From Nitrospiraceae bacterium (GTDB lineage: Bacteria > Nitrospirota > Thermodesulfovibrionia > UBA6902), in NCBI GenBank assembly GCA_003599025.1, contig QZIL01000078.1, positions 1-37,136 of the forward strand: DNA of 37,136 bases. Direction: 5' to 3'. The stretch's first letter is position 1. Every line of letters starts with the position of its first letter. The position numbers and the translations under genes were made by a program. Shown piece by piece: positions 8,338 through 15,441 of this stretch. The notes beneath the pieces were generated by a model. The model saw only the letters and a program-made list of their open reading frames with translations. It had not been told where the DNA came from and searched no databases.

Positions 8338-9047
8338 GGCGCAGTACCGACATATACGACCGCAGCTCCGAATGTTAACTTATGGTATCTGACATCCTTC
8401 AGTCCCGCTTCTTGCATCATGCGGGAGAACTTTTCAGGAGGCGGGAAGTTGAGCATCGAGTCCGGCAGGTACTTGTACGCGCCTTTCTTGCCGGAGATGA
8501 TCTCTCCGATAAATGGGAGCACCTTGCTGATATAGAAATGAAAGACCGGCTGGAAGAAACGGCTCTGGGAGCTTGTGAATTCCAGGATAACGACCTTTCC
8601 ACCGCTTCTGACGACCCTGCCCATTTCGCTGATCCCTTTTATGGTGTCCTGGACGTTGCGTATGCCGAAGGCGATAATGGAGGCATTGAAGACATGATCA
8701 TCAAACGGCAGAGCAGTCACATCTGCAAAGCGCAGTTCGATACGGTCCTGCTGGCCTGCGCTGATCACTTTCTCTGTCCCGAGTTTGAGCATGCCTTCGC
8801 TGAAATCCACGCCGGTCACCTTGGCATCAGGAGGACACTGGCGGATTATTTCCAGCGCCACGTCGCAGGTGCCTGTGGCAACATCAAGATAGCGGGCGTG
8901 CTCAGCCCTGGGTAGCTGTTTAACCGCGAATTTACGCCATGATTTATCAATCCCTAAACTCAGCAGCCTGTTTAGCAGGTCATAGCGGTGCGCTATGGTC
9001 GTAAACATCGTCTGGATTTTTACCGGGTCTTTTGCTGATCTGTCCAT
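8334..9047 (-). CDS. menG: Demethylmenaquinone methyltransferase MenG (UbiE family)
   Basis: The 237-residue class I SAM methyltransferase matches the UbiE/MenG family: MFTTIAHRYDLLNRLLSLGIDKSWRK, the SAM loop YLDVATGTCDVALEI, TGVDFSEGMLK, ADVTALPFDD, the signature AFGIRNV, VILEFTSSQ and KGAYKYLPDSM. It carries out the C-methylation of demethylmenaquinone (or of the ubiquinone precursor in other bacteria). Menaquinone is more likely in an anaerobe. It leads an operon with the phosphoesterase, rsmG and ubiX genes. The start has no Shine-Dalgarno sequence, but a TATAAT lies 8 nt upstream, which suggests a leaderless or nearly leaderless mRNA. Confidence 0.94.
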   Translation of the reverse strand: MDRSAKDPVKIQTMFTTIAHRYDLLNRLLSLGIDKSWRKFAVKQLPRAEHARYLDVATGTCDVALEIIRQCPPDAKVTGVDFSEGMLKLGTEKVISAGQQDRIELRFADVTALPFDDHVFNASIIAFGIRNVQDTIKGISEMGRVVRSGGKVVILEFTSSQSRFFQPVFHFYISKVLPFIGEIISGKKGAYKYLPDSMLNFPPPEKFSRMMQEAGLKDVRYHKLTFGAAVVYVGTAP

Positions 9048-9055
9048 GAGTAGAA

Positions 9056-9086
9056 ATTATACCTTAATATTACATAAATCCGGCAA
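9056..9086 (-). promoter_or_regulatory. Predicted menG promoter with start-proximal -10 box
   Basis: On the minus strand a perfect TATAAT (9056-9061) ends 8 nt before the menG ATG. A weak TTGCCG (9081-9086) lies 19 bp upstream of it. Transcription would begin at or within a couple of bases of the start codon, and no ribosome-binding site could fit. Confidence 0.6.
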
Positions 9087-9124
9087 GCGTTCCGGAATTG
9101 AGTTGTACAGATTTTGCAGTACTG

Positions 9125-9292
9125 ACACAAAGGGAAGCCTCCTTCGGTATTTCTATAATCGACAAAAGGCCTATCTGATTTATGCTTCAGGGCAATCAAG
9201 TAGTTTGTCTTCCCCTGACAACTAACTGCCGCCTGCCTGCCCTTTTTTAGAGGTGTCGCATAGAAATACCTCAGAAAGCTTTCCCTTGTGCC
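9125..9292. repeat. Long imperfect inverted repeat, MITE-like
   Basis: The left arm (9125-9164) and right arm (9254-9292) are about 40 bp each and complementary apart from a few mismatches and small indels. The matching cores are GGTATTTCTAT...CGACA on the left and TGTCG...ATAGAAATACC on the right. About 89 bp of unrelated sequence lies between the arms, with no ORF. The element sits in the 566-bp gap between the divergent menG and uvrC starts. It may be a miniature inverted-repeat element or a long hairpin. No target-site duplication was confidently seen. Confidence 0.6.
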
Positions 9293-9408
9293 TTTGTCGC
9301 TTTGTTCCCATGCGCCTTACATTGAAGAGATCCTACTAATGCCTGCCTCATTGTAATAACAAAATTAATGTCATTGCTATCCAAAACAGTATGAAAGGGA
9401 GAAGCTGA

Positions 9409-9498
9409 ATGCCGAATAAACACAATGATGACACCTTAAAAAAAGAAATAAATGCAAGTATCAAAGCCTTTCAACAAAATGAACTAACAATGCTTTAG
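9409..9498 (+). CDS. Possible 29-residue mini-ORF
   Basis: An ATG preceded by GGGAGAAGCTGA (a good ribosome site) opens a 29-codon frame that reads MPNKHNDDTLKKEINASIKA and ends in LTML before a TAG stop. The peptide is hydrophilic and helical in character, with no family I recognise. It may be a short leader or small protein, or the 5' stub of a lost gene. It is the only start with a good ribosome site in this gap. Confidence is low. Confidence 0.25.
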   Translation: MPNKHNDDTLKKEINASIKAFQQNELTML

Positions 9499-9580
9499 CT
9501 TGCAATATGAGGTATTGCCCTCTCACCAATCTGTCGATTCATTGTTTTATGAGGTGTTCGGTTTCTTAAATACCTCTGTC

Positions 9581-9607
9581 TTGGACAGATATGGATTGAT
9601 GTATAAT
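9581..9607 (+). promoter_or_regulatory. Predicted uvrC promoter with start-proximal -10 box
   Basis: TTGGAC (9581-9586) and a perfect TATAAT (9602-9607) are separated by 15 bp. The ATG chosen for uvrC begins at 9614, 6 nt after the -10 box, so the predicted transcription start coincides with the start codon. No Shine-Dalgarno sequence precedes the ATG. Confidence 0.6.
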
Positions 9608-9613
9608 CACATT

Positions 9614-11473
9614 ATGGACTTGCAAACAAAACTGCAACAGGCGCCCTCTTCCCCGGGGATTTATATCATGAAAGGGGCCAGAGAAAAGGTGATATATGTG
9701 GGCAAGGCGCGGAACCTGAGAAGCAGGCTCAGGTCATATTTCCAGAAGTCCGCTGCGCTTGACGAACGTAAGTCAAAGATGGTTGAAGAGATCAGGGACT
9801 TTGAATATGTTGTGGCAAAAAATGAGCTCGAGGCACTGGTGCTTGAAGCGAATTTCATAAAGAGGGTGAAGCCGAAGTATAACATTATTCTCAGGGACGA
9901 TAAAAACTATCCATATCTTAAACTGACCGTCAATGAAGAATGGCCAAGACTTGAAGTTGTGCGAAGGATTGTGAAAGACGGAGCACTCTACTTTGGTCCC
10001 TATGTGCCTGCGGGCTCCATGTGGGAAATGCTGAAATTCATCCGCCGTAATTTCCCCATGCGCCTCTGCAGATACAGCCTTGAAAAGCCCTTCCGGCCCT
10101 GCGTGCAGTACCAGATGGGCAGGTGTGTTGCACCGTGCGCGGAGACCTTGAGGACAGAAGCTGACAGGGAGAAATATCTGGACATTGTTTATCAGGTGAA
10201 GGCATTCATTCTGGGAGAGAGGAAGGAACTGCTCACAAACCTTCAAACCCGCATGAAGAGACTTTCGGACAACCAGCAGTATGAGGAAGCAGCCTCAATC
10301 AGGGACAGGCTGAGGGCGCTCGAAAAGGCCTGGGAGTCACAGCGTGCGATTACTCCGGAGCTTGGAGATATGGATGTCATAGGACTGTACAGGGATAACG
10401 GAGAGGCTTCGGTATTCATGTTCTTCATAAGGAACGGCACGATCATCGGCCAGAAGGATTTCTTTCTTAAAAACCTCGGTGAAATGGATGTCACTGAACT
10501 GATGGCCGGTTTTATAGAGCAGTTCTACTCAAAAGAAATGTTGCTGCCTCCTAAAATAGTCATTCCGATGCATGCAAGGCTGAAAACTCAGGAGGAGTGG
10601 CTGAGCCGGAGGAGTGGTAGCAAGGTAAGGTTTATTCACGGGAAAGGGGAACTCGAAGCCAAGGTGCTCAGGATGGCTGAAGAGAACGCATTCTATTCAT
10701 TTAATAAACACAAGGAAACCAGGGTGGATGAGACCATTTTGAAGATTAAAGACCTGCTGGGTCTGAGCAGGGTCCCGCACAGGATAGGGGCGGTTGATAT
10801 TTCCAATATCTCCGGCTCAGAAGCGGTAGGGGCATTCATTTTATATGAAGACGGAAAATTCATGAAAGACGGCTACCGTCTTTTCAAGATTAAGACCGTT
10901 AAGGGGATAGATGACTTTGCGATGATGGGAGAGGTGGTCGGCAGGTATTTGAAGAATATTCCGGACGACGGAGACGGTCTGCCCGATCTGGTACTTATTG
11001 ACGGAGGAAGGGGACAGCTGAGGTCTGCATTAGTTGCGATGAGACCGTTTGACCTGCCTGTTGAACTGGCAGCCATAGCAAAGGCGAGGGACGAAATCCC
11101 CCGCAGGAAAGCGACAGTCCGCAGTGAATTCGAAAGGGTGTACCTGCCCGGCAGGAGAGAGCCGGTTTACCTCGAGCCGCTTCAGCCGTCAACCCATCTC
11201 CTGCAGAAGATACGCGATGAAGTCCACCGGTCTGCAATAAGTTATCATAAAAAGCTCCGCTCAAAAAGGACGCTTGAGTCACCGCTCGAAAAGGTAAAGG
11301 GCATCGGGAAGACGAGGAGGCTTCTGCTTTTGAAACATTTCGGCAGTCTTGAAGCTATAAGAAAGGCGCGGGTAGAGGATATTGCCGCCTTGAAGGGGAT
11401 GAATAAAAAGGTGGCGGAGCTGGTGAAAGAAGCACTTATGTCAGGTACAGGGGGATACTATAATGATCAATGA
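9614..11473 (+). CDS. uvrC: Excinuclease ABC subunit C
   Basis: The 619-residue UvrC has an N-terminal GIY-YIG nuclease (G15-I-Y and Y28-V-G, then KARNLRSRLRSYF) that makes the 3' incision. A four-cysteine segment (CRYS...CVQYQMGRCVAPC, about 145-170) is equivalent to the Fe-S ligands reported for E. coli UvrC. The UVR motif (QYEEAASIRDRLRALE) binds UvrB. The RNase H-like 5' nuclease has AVDISNISG and LVLIDGGRGQL, and the C terminus has tandem helix-hairpin-helix motifs (VKGIGKTRRLLLLKHFG). It acts in nucleotide excision repair with UvrA and UvrB. The frame stays open to 9500, but I chose ATG 9614 because conserved sequence begins there and the upstream codons overlap the promoter. The downstream kinase gene overlaps its end by 11 nt. 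Confidence 0.96.
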   Translation: MDLQTKLQQAPSSPGIYIMKGAREKVIYVGKARNLRSRLRSYFQKSAALDERKSKMVEEIRDFEYVVAKNELEALVLEANFIKRVKPKYNIILRDDKNYPYLKLTVNEEWPRLEVVRRIVKDGALYFGPYVPAGSMWEMLKFIRRNFPMRLCRYSLEKPFRPCVQYQMGRCVAPCAETLRTEADREKYLDIVYQVKAFILGERKELLTNLQTRMKRLSDNQQYEEAASIRDRLRALEKAWESQRAITPELGDMDVIGLYRDNGEASVFMFFIRNGTIIGQKDFFLKNLGEMDVTELMAGFIEQFYSKEMLLPPKIVIPMHARLKTQEEWLSRRSGSKVRFIHGKGELEAKVLRMAEENAFYSFNKHKETRVDETILKIKDLLGLSRVPHRIGAVDISNISGSEAVGAFILYEDGKFMKDGYRLFKIKTVKGIDDFAMMGEVVGRYLKNIPDDGDGLPDLVLIDGGRGQLRSALVAMRPFDLPVELAAIAKARDEIPRRKATVRSEFERVYLPGRREPVYLEPLQPSTHLLQKIRDEVHRSAISYHKKLRSKRTLESPLEKVKGIGKTRRLLLLKHFGSLEAIRKARVEDIAALKGMNKKVAELVKEALMSGTGGYYNDQ

Positions 11474-12596
11474 AATGAGCATAAAACAGTATATCAGAAA
11501 TCTCTTTGGAGATAAGGTCCTTAGTGTAGGCATAGAGAAACTCGGAGAGGGGGTACAGGGCGCGGGATTTCTGATAGAAGTAAAAACCGGAGAAGGTGAC
11601 AAGCATTATGTCATCAAAGGCCTCTTCCCTGAAGGGCTGGAACACGACTATCCTGCAGACAGGGCGGGTGTCTTTCTTCTTGACATGGAGGAGTTCGGGA
11701 ACCTGCCGAAGCATGTGAAGGCCGTTGATGTCCTTTCCGAGATGCCGGACGGATCGATCAAATCTATCGGCGGCGGGAAGGAATATTATCTGTTGATGGA
11801 GCAGGCAGAGGGCAGGCATTACTTCAATGATCTGGCGGCGTTTGCCGGGAAAGACAAACTGGATACAACGGACATTGCAAAGATCCAATCTATGACATCT
11901 TATCTGGCTGGGATTCACTCTGTTAAAAAAGATTCAAAGCAGATGTACTGGAGGAAGGTAAGGGACACTATCGGGCATGGCGAATGTTTGATGGGGGTTT
12001 TTGACACATATCCCGAAGGCACGATCAGCAGCACAGAGATGGCGGACATTGAAAAGAAATGTGTGGACTGGAGAATGAAAATGAAGCCGAAATATAAACG
12101 CCTCTGCCAGGTCCATGGGGATTTTCATCCGGGTAATATATGGTTTAAAGAACAGAACACAGAGCACAGAACCCAGAACCCAGATACCCGCCCCATCTCC
12201 CCCTTAGACAATGGTGGGCAAGGGGGGGGTATTGATTTCATTCTTCTTGACCGCAGCAGGGGGCCATGGGGGGATGCGGCAGATGACATCAGCGCGTTAA
12301 CTATCAATTATATCTTTTTTTCAATAAATCATTTCGGCAAACTGCAGGGCCCCTATCTTGAGGCTTTTAATATGTTTTATGAGCTATATATTAAAGAAGC
12401 TGGAGATGAGGAACTCCTTGAAGTTCTTGCACCGTTTTATGCGTTCAGGGGCGTAGTAGTTGCCAATCCCGTCTTCTATCCTGAAGTGACTCCGGAAAAC
12501 AGGCGCAAAATATTTAATTTTGTAAATGGCGTATTGGATGATGAATCATTTAAAATTGAGAAAGTGAATGACTATATTAACCATAATGTTGCATAA
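11463..12596 (+). CDS. Aminoglycoside-phosphotransferase-fold kinase with in-frame repeat insertion
   Basis: This 377-residue protein has the APH/choline-kinase fold. The N lobe contains LGEGVQGAGFLIEV and YVIKGL, with a probable ATP-binding lysine. The C lobe contains the catalytic loop VHGDFHPGNIWF (H218, D220, N225) and the metal-binding segment IDFILLDRSRGPWGDAADDIS. Between these motifs lie 27 residues (230-256) rich in Gln, Pro, Thr and Gly that are encoded by a nucleotide repeat, described separately. The substrate is unknown; an antibiotic-resistance role should not be assumed. The start overlaps the uvrC 3' end by 11 nt and is preceded by a G-rich ribosome site, so the two genes are coupled. 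An alternative ATG lies at 11475. Confidence 0.82.
   Translation: MINEMSIKQYIRNLFGDKVLSVGIEKLGEGVQGAGFLIEVKTGEGDKHYVIKGLFPEGLEHDYPADRAGVFLLDMEEFGNLPKHVKAVDVLSEMPDGSIKSIGGGKEYYLLMEQAEGRHYFNDLAAFAGKDKLDTTDIAKIQSMTSYLAGIHSVKKDSKQMYWRKVRDTIGHGECLMGVFDTYPEGTISSTEMADIEKKCVDWRMKMKPKYKRLCQVHGDFHPGNIWFKEQNTEHRTQNPDTRPISPLDNGGQGGGIDFILLDRSRGPWGDAADDISALTINYIFFSINHFGKLQGPYLEAFNMFYELYIKEAGDEELLEVLAPFYAFRGVVVANPVFYPEVTPENRRKIFNFVNGVLDDESFKIEKVNDYINHNVA
12150..12230. repeat. 81-bp repeat insertion inside the kinase gene
   Basis: The stretch has two parts. A tandem-like run of CAGAAC/CACAGA/ACCCAGA units (12151-12187) is followed by an imperfect palindrome with arms CCCCCTT (12199-12205) and AAGGGGG (12220-12226). 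Both are the sort of text normally found between genes. The length is 81 bp, exactly 27 codons with no stop, so the kinase reading frame is preserved. Confidence 0.75.
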
Positions 12597-12822
12597 ATCA
12601 GGAGAGCAACCTTGCCGTAACACCTTTACAATGCGATTGGATATTGAAATTAAACTTCTACAGCAGGACTTAACTTTTAGTGGAGTTCAGAAAATATGAA
12701 ATATGCTTTCATGAATCTCGCTACGGTATCGCAGGTAAAGCTTTTCCGTCAAGGCTGCTCTCTTTGCATGAGTAATTTAATGTAACTGTAAGTTTAATGA
12801 AGAATCAGGGATTGGAAAGTAA

Positions 12823-13614
12823 ATGGACATTAACGATATCAGAAAAATAGGCGCCCGGCTCATAAAAGAAATCTCATCCCATATGAGCGTAATCAGCGAC
12901 CATTCGTCGCTCGGCAAGGGAGCGAGCGGTGATACTACTCATCCGATTGATAAGCTGGCTGAGGACATTGTTTATGAAGAGCTGGTGAAACTTGGGGAGC
13001 CGGTCACTCTTGTCTCGGAGGAGTGTGGCATCAGGGAATTAAGAGGCGGCGGGCCAAGGCTTCTGGTAGACCCGATTGACGGCAGCAGAAATGCTGTCAG
13101 CGGCATTCCGCTATATTCCACATCCATTGCCCTTGTGGATGGAAATGCTGTTGGTCAAACTATAATCGGTTATGTTATCAATCTTGTAAGCTGGGATGAG
13201 TTCTGGGCCATAAAAGGAGAGGGGAGTTTTTTTAATGGCTCTCCAATCACAACTCAGAAGGACGGTGTCTGTCGAGTTATTGCCTACGAGGCACAGACTC
13301 CAAAGACTGATATCCCGGCAATTATGCCGTTGATTTCAGTTTTTCACAGGGCGAGGTGTTTTGGCTCTACGGCACTTGATATGGCGTTTCTCGCACAGGG
13401 GGCTGTCAGTGTATTTGTGGTCCCGGCACTTTCAAGGAGTTTTGATTTTGCCTCGGGATATCTATTAATAAAAGAAGCGGGTGGCAGGGTGACGGACCTG
13501 GATGGTAAAGAGATAGATGGAGTTCAGGTCAGTGTTGACAGGTCGACGCCTCTTCTTGCTTCAGCTAATGAGGAACTGCACAGAAATGCACTCGATATTC
13601 TGATGCGGAGGTAA
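12823..13614 (+). CDS. Inositol monophosphatase family protein
   Basis: The 263-residue protein has the metal-dependent IMPase/FBPase/CysQ fold. VSEE (64-67), DPIDGSRNAVSGIP (83-96, metal-binding D83 and D86) and the distal SFDFASGYLLIKEAGG supply the expected metal ligands. Family members hydrolyse phosphomonoesters such as inositol phosphate, fructose-1,6-bisphosphate or 3'-phosphoadenosine phosphate; sequence alone does not choose among them. The canonical W-D-x-A-G motif is changed to FDFASG, and DPIDGT to DPIDGS, as in archaeal-like dual-activity members. A GGAAAG ribosome site precedes the ATG. The gene stands about 230 bp downstream of the kinase gene and 38 bp upstream of the small Cys-rich gene. 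Confidence 0.88.
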   Translation: MDINDIRKIGARLIKEISSHMSVISDHSSLGKGASGDTTHPIDKLAEDIVYEELVKLGEPVTLVSEECGIRELRGGGPRLLVDPIDGSRNAVSGIPLYSTSIALVDGNAVGQTIIGYVINLVSWDEFWAIKGEGSFFNGSPITTQKDGVCRVIAYEAQTPKTDIPAIMPLISVFHRARCFGSTALDMAFLAQGAVSVFVVPALSRSFDFASGYLLIKEAGGRVTDLDGKEIDGVQVSVDRSTPLLASANEELHRNALDILMRR

Positions 13615-13652
13615 GTGAGCGCGGGCTGGTGCCTGCAGTTTTCTGAATATTC

Positions 13653-13808
13653 ATGCCGGAGAAAAAAAAAGACAAAAAGCATCCATGTCCTGACTGCAAT
13701 TTCTGCCAGTGGTGTGATGACAGCAAATGCAGGAAGTGCAGGCCTGCTTGCAAGCAGCCCTGCGAAAAAAAGAAACCTCAATTCCCGGTTGATCATAAGA
13801 AATACTAA
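13653..13808 (+). CDS. 51-residue cysteine-rich mini-protein
   Basis: This short frame starts MPEKKKDKKHPCPDC and has eight cysteines at 12, 15, 18, 21, 26, 29, 33 and 37. The first four are spaced CxxCxxCxxC (CPDCNFCQWC), followed by CRKCR and two further Cys. The ends are strongly basic (Lys-rich). The regular cysteine spacing and sensible ATG and stop argue that it is a real gene even though it is short. It probably binds a metal (zinc or an Fe-S cluster). A different frame overlaps it (13615-13815) but translates to nondescript sequence. It follows the IMPase-family gene by 38 bp and is closed by a large palindrome. I know of no assigned function. Confidence 0.7.
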   Translation: MPEKKKDKKHPCPDCNFCQWCDDSKCRKCRPACKQPCEKKKPQFPVDHKKY

Positions 13809-13821
13809 GAACTAACATAAC

Positions 13822-13907
13822 AAAGCCTCACTGTCGTCATTCCGGGCTTGACCCGCTCGGAATCGAGTCGATTCGACTTTCGCGGGAATGACAAACAGGG
13901 GGGCTTT
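13822..13907. repeat. Large extragenic palindrome between convergent genes
   Basis: Nested inverted repeats are visible: outer AAAGCC / GGCTTT (13822-13827, 13902-13907), middle GTCATTCC / GGAATGAC (13836-13843, 13885-13892), and inner GAATCG / CGATTC around 13860-13874. The CGTCATTCC...GGAATGAC core resembles a widespread dispersed extragenic palindrome. Located between the 3' ends of the Cys-rich gene and the zf-TFIIB gene, it may act as a bidirectional transcription stop, although T-runs are short. Confidence 0.75.
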
Positions 13908-13927
13908 CAACATGAATGTATTAGTAA

Positions 13928-14572
13928 CTACCACAAGCCCCTGATAAGCCATCTCTTGAAATTCCAGAAGTGCAGTATCTTCTGCGTAAAGTCGATTTGC
14001 TCAACACTGGTTGCCAGGTCCCTGATGGCAGTACTGTTTTTCGCTATCTCTCTGTCACGTGATTTATCGAGTCCCCCGTCAGCGATGAAGTGCTGGATTT
14101 TTTCGAGTTCCCCTGCATCAAGCCATACCCCGTGCTTATCGCACCTATCAATTATTACGCCGGATATCTTGCCGAAGTTTCCCCTGTTCATCAGCTTGGC
14201 GCACCGGACACAGGGAATATATTCAACCGGTCCCCTGATCGGTGTCTTGCGGTATTCGCCCCTGATGTCGACTTTTTTATATACATCCCTGTTTCTCGTT
14301 GCCTTGTGAAACTCGTCCCTGTCCAGCCATAAACCTCCGCATTCCGGGCATATATCATATTCCTCGCCATCGTTCACTAGGAGTTTAAGTGCGACCCTGC
14401 ACCTCGGGCATTCCGGGGGAAGTGACTGGTATACCTCTGCCTGGTCCCCGCCGCAAAATGGGCAGGAATTATATTTAATATTTATATCGTTACAGCAGTG
14501 CTCACACTTTTTCACGTCATTATCATTGTTCATTATTTTCATGCCCGGAATCTTAAATACATTTTTCGGCAT
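13928..14572 (-). CDS. zf-TFIIB zinc-ribbon domain protein
   Basis: The protein has three zinc-ribbon-like units. The first is CEHC...CPFCGG. The second is a zf-TFIIB domain (CPRCRVALKLL...YDICPECGGLWLDRDEF). The third is another (CVRCAKLMNRGNFGKISGVIIDRCDKHGVWLDAGEL), in which the third ligand pair is C-x2-H. The C terminus is basic and amphipathic. Bacterial proteins with this domain are common and poorly characterised; nucleic-acid binding is presumed. The frame is open to 14659. I use ATG 14572 (MPKNVFK) because it leaves room for divergent promoters. ATG 14533 (MNNDND), just before the first ribbon, is also possible. No start has a good ribosome site. Confidence 0.78.
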   Translation of the reverse strand: MPKNVFKIPGMKIMNNDNDVKKCEHCCNDINIKYNSCPFCGGDQAEVYQSLPPECPRCRVALKLLVNDGEEYDICPECGGLWLDRDEFHKATRNRDVYKKVDIRGEYRKTPIRGPVEYIPCVRCAKLMNRGNFGKISGVIIDRCDKHGVWLDAGELEKIQHFIADGGLDKSRDREIAKNSTAIRDLATSVEQIDFTQKILHFWNFKRWLIRGLW

Positions 14573-14703
14573 CTTAAATGGAATCTTTAGATAGAAACCG
14601 TAAGTATCCAGTAATGCTAAATATAAATTAAAGTTTTTACCAGTAAATGTCGACAACATAACTGTAAAGACATTTAACAGTTTAAGTGCTTAGGAGGTAG
14701 ATT

Positions 14704-15054
14704 ATGATTAATGAGATATCAAACATTAACGACAGCCAAAGCCAGGTCTATAAACAGGGAAATCGTAATAAAGACACTCTGTCAGCAGGGGCGCAATCAG
14801 CCGTACCAGGAGAATTCGATACCAAGGATGTAGTTGAAATATCCCAGGTTAAACCGGTGCAGCCTGTAACTGAAGATAAGAATGAGGTCAATTTCTCACC
14901 GGATGCGATAAATGCTGAAAAAATAGAGAAATTATTGGGACCTGCAGAAGGTATTGAGACTGCGGCAAGTGAACCCGCTCCAAAAGACGGACAAACTTCT
15001 ATTTATGGCAATAAAGAGTCCGAGATCGGTAAATTAATAGATACGGTTGCGTAA
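14704..15054 (+). CDS. Hypothetical 116-residue hydrophilic protein
   Basis: I do not recognise this protein. It starts MINEISNINDSQSQVYK and is rich in Asn, Gln, Glu, Lys and Pro, with no cysteine, signal peptide or membrane helix, so much of it is probably disordered. Two short phrases, DVVEIS and NFSPDAINAEKIEKLLG, resemble the polar-then-helical pattern of small FlgM-like regulators, but that is only a resemblance. It has the strongest ribosome-binding site in the window (TAGGAGGT, 8 nt before the ATG), so it is likely well translated. It is a single gene, divergent from the zf-TFIIB gene and convergent with the PD-(D/E)XK-like gene 13 bp away. Confidence 0.6.
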   Translation: MINEISNINDSQSQVYKQGNRNKDTLSAGAQSAVPGEFDTKDVVEISQVKPVQPVTEDKNEVNFSPDAINAEKIEKLLGPAEGIETAASEPAPKDGQTSIYGNKESEIGKLIDTVA

Positions 15055-15067
15055 GCACAGTATTACT

Positions 15068-15430
15068 TTACGGCATAGACACAGAGATCTCGTAGCTTCC
15101 AACCGAGGCCTTATCTGCAAGCCCTTTTTTCCACAGCAGATCGATTATCTTTGACTTTGCTGTCTTAGGTATCATTAATATCAGTTTTGCACCCAAACCT
15201 GAAAGCACCTTCCATTCATCCGCCTTTTCGAGTGTGATGCTTCCTTCGGTCTCGACTTCCATAATAGCAAGTACCATCCCATGATTCATCAGGACAAGGT
15301 CAGGATAATGTCCCTTAAACTCATTATTCTTCTCTTCTCCCAGATTAATCCTGATCTCGTCGTAATCTCTTGAGAGCCTGTCGTTGAGATATGAGACCAT
15401 CCAGTCGTGAATCAATTTTTCATTTTTCAT
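15068..15430 (-). CDS. PD-(D/E)XK-like small protein, function unknown
   Basis: The 120-residue protein shows the layout of a PD-(D/E)XK nuclease-fold core: an N-terminal helix (IHDWMVSYLNDRLS), then GHYPDLVLMNHG with a Pro-Asp, then AIMEVETEGSI, a helix, and LILMIPKTAKSKI. The usual E-x-K is replaced by E-V-E, seen in some fold members of uncertain activity, so nuclease activity is doubtful. It is the last gene of the pgk / DUF3187 operon, 11 nt after DUF3187. The domain assignment is inference from the motif. Confidence 0.55.
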   Translation of the reverse strand: MKNEKLIHDWMVSYLNDRLSRDYDEIRINLGEEKNNEFKGHYPDLVLMNHGMVLAIMEVETEGSITLEKADEWKVLSGLGAKLILMIPKTAKSKIIDLLWKKGLADKASVGSYEISVSMP

Positions 15431-15441
15431 AGATTTGTCTC

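Noticed and set aside
9500-9613. N-terminal extension of the uvrC frame
   Set aside because: The 38 extra codons do not resemble UvrC and overlap the predicted -35/-10 boxes. Family similarity begins at ATG 9614.
13615-13815. 66-codon plus-strand frame overlapping the Cys-rich gene
   Set aside because: Its translation has no pattern, while the alternative frame gives eight regularly spaced cysteines with a clean start and stop.
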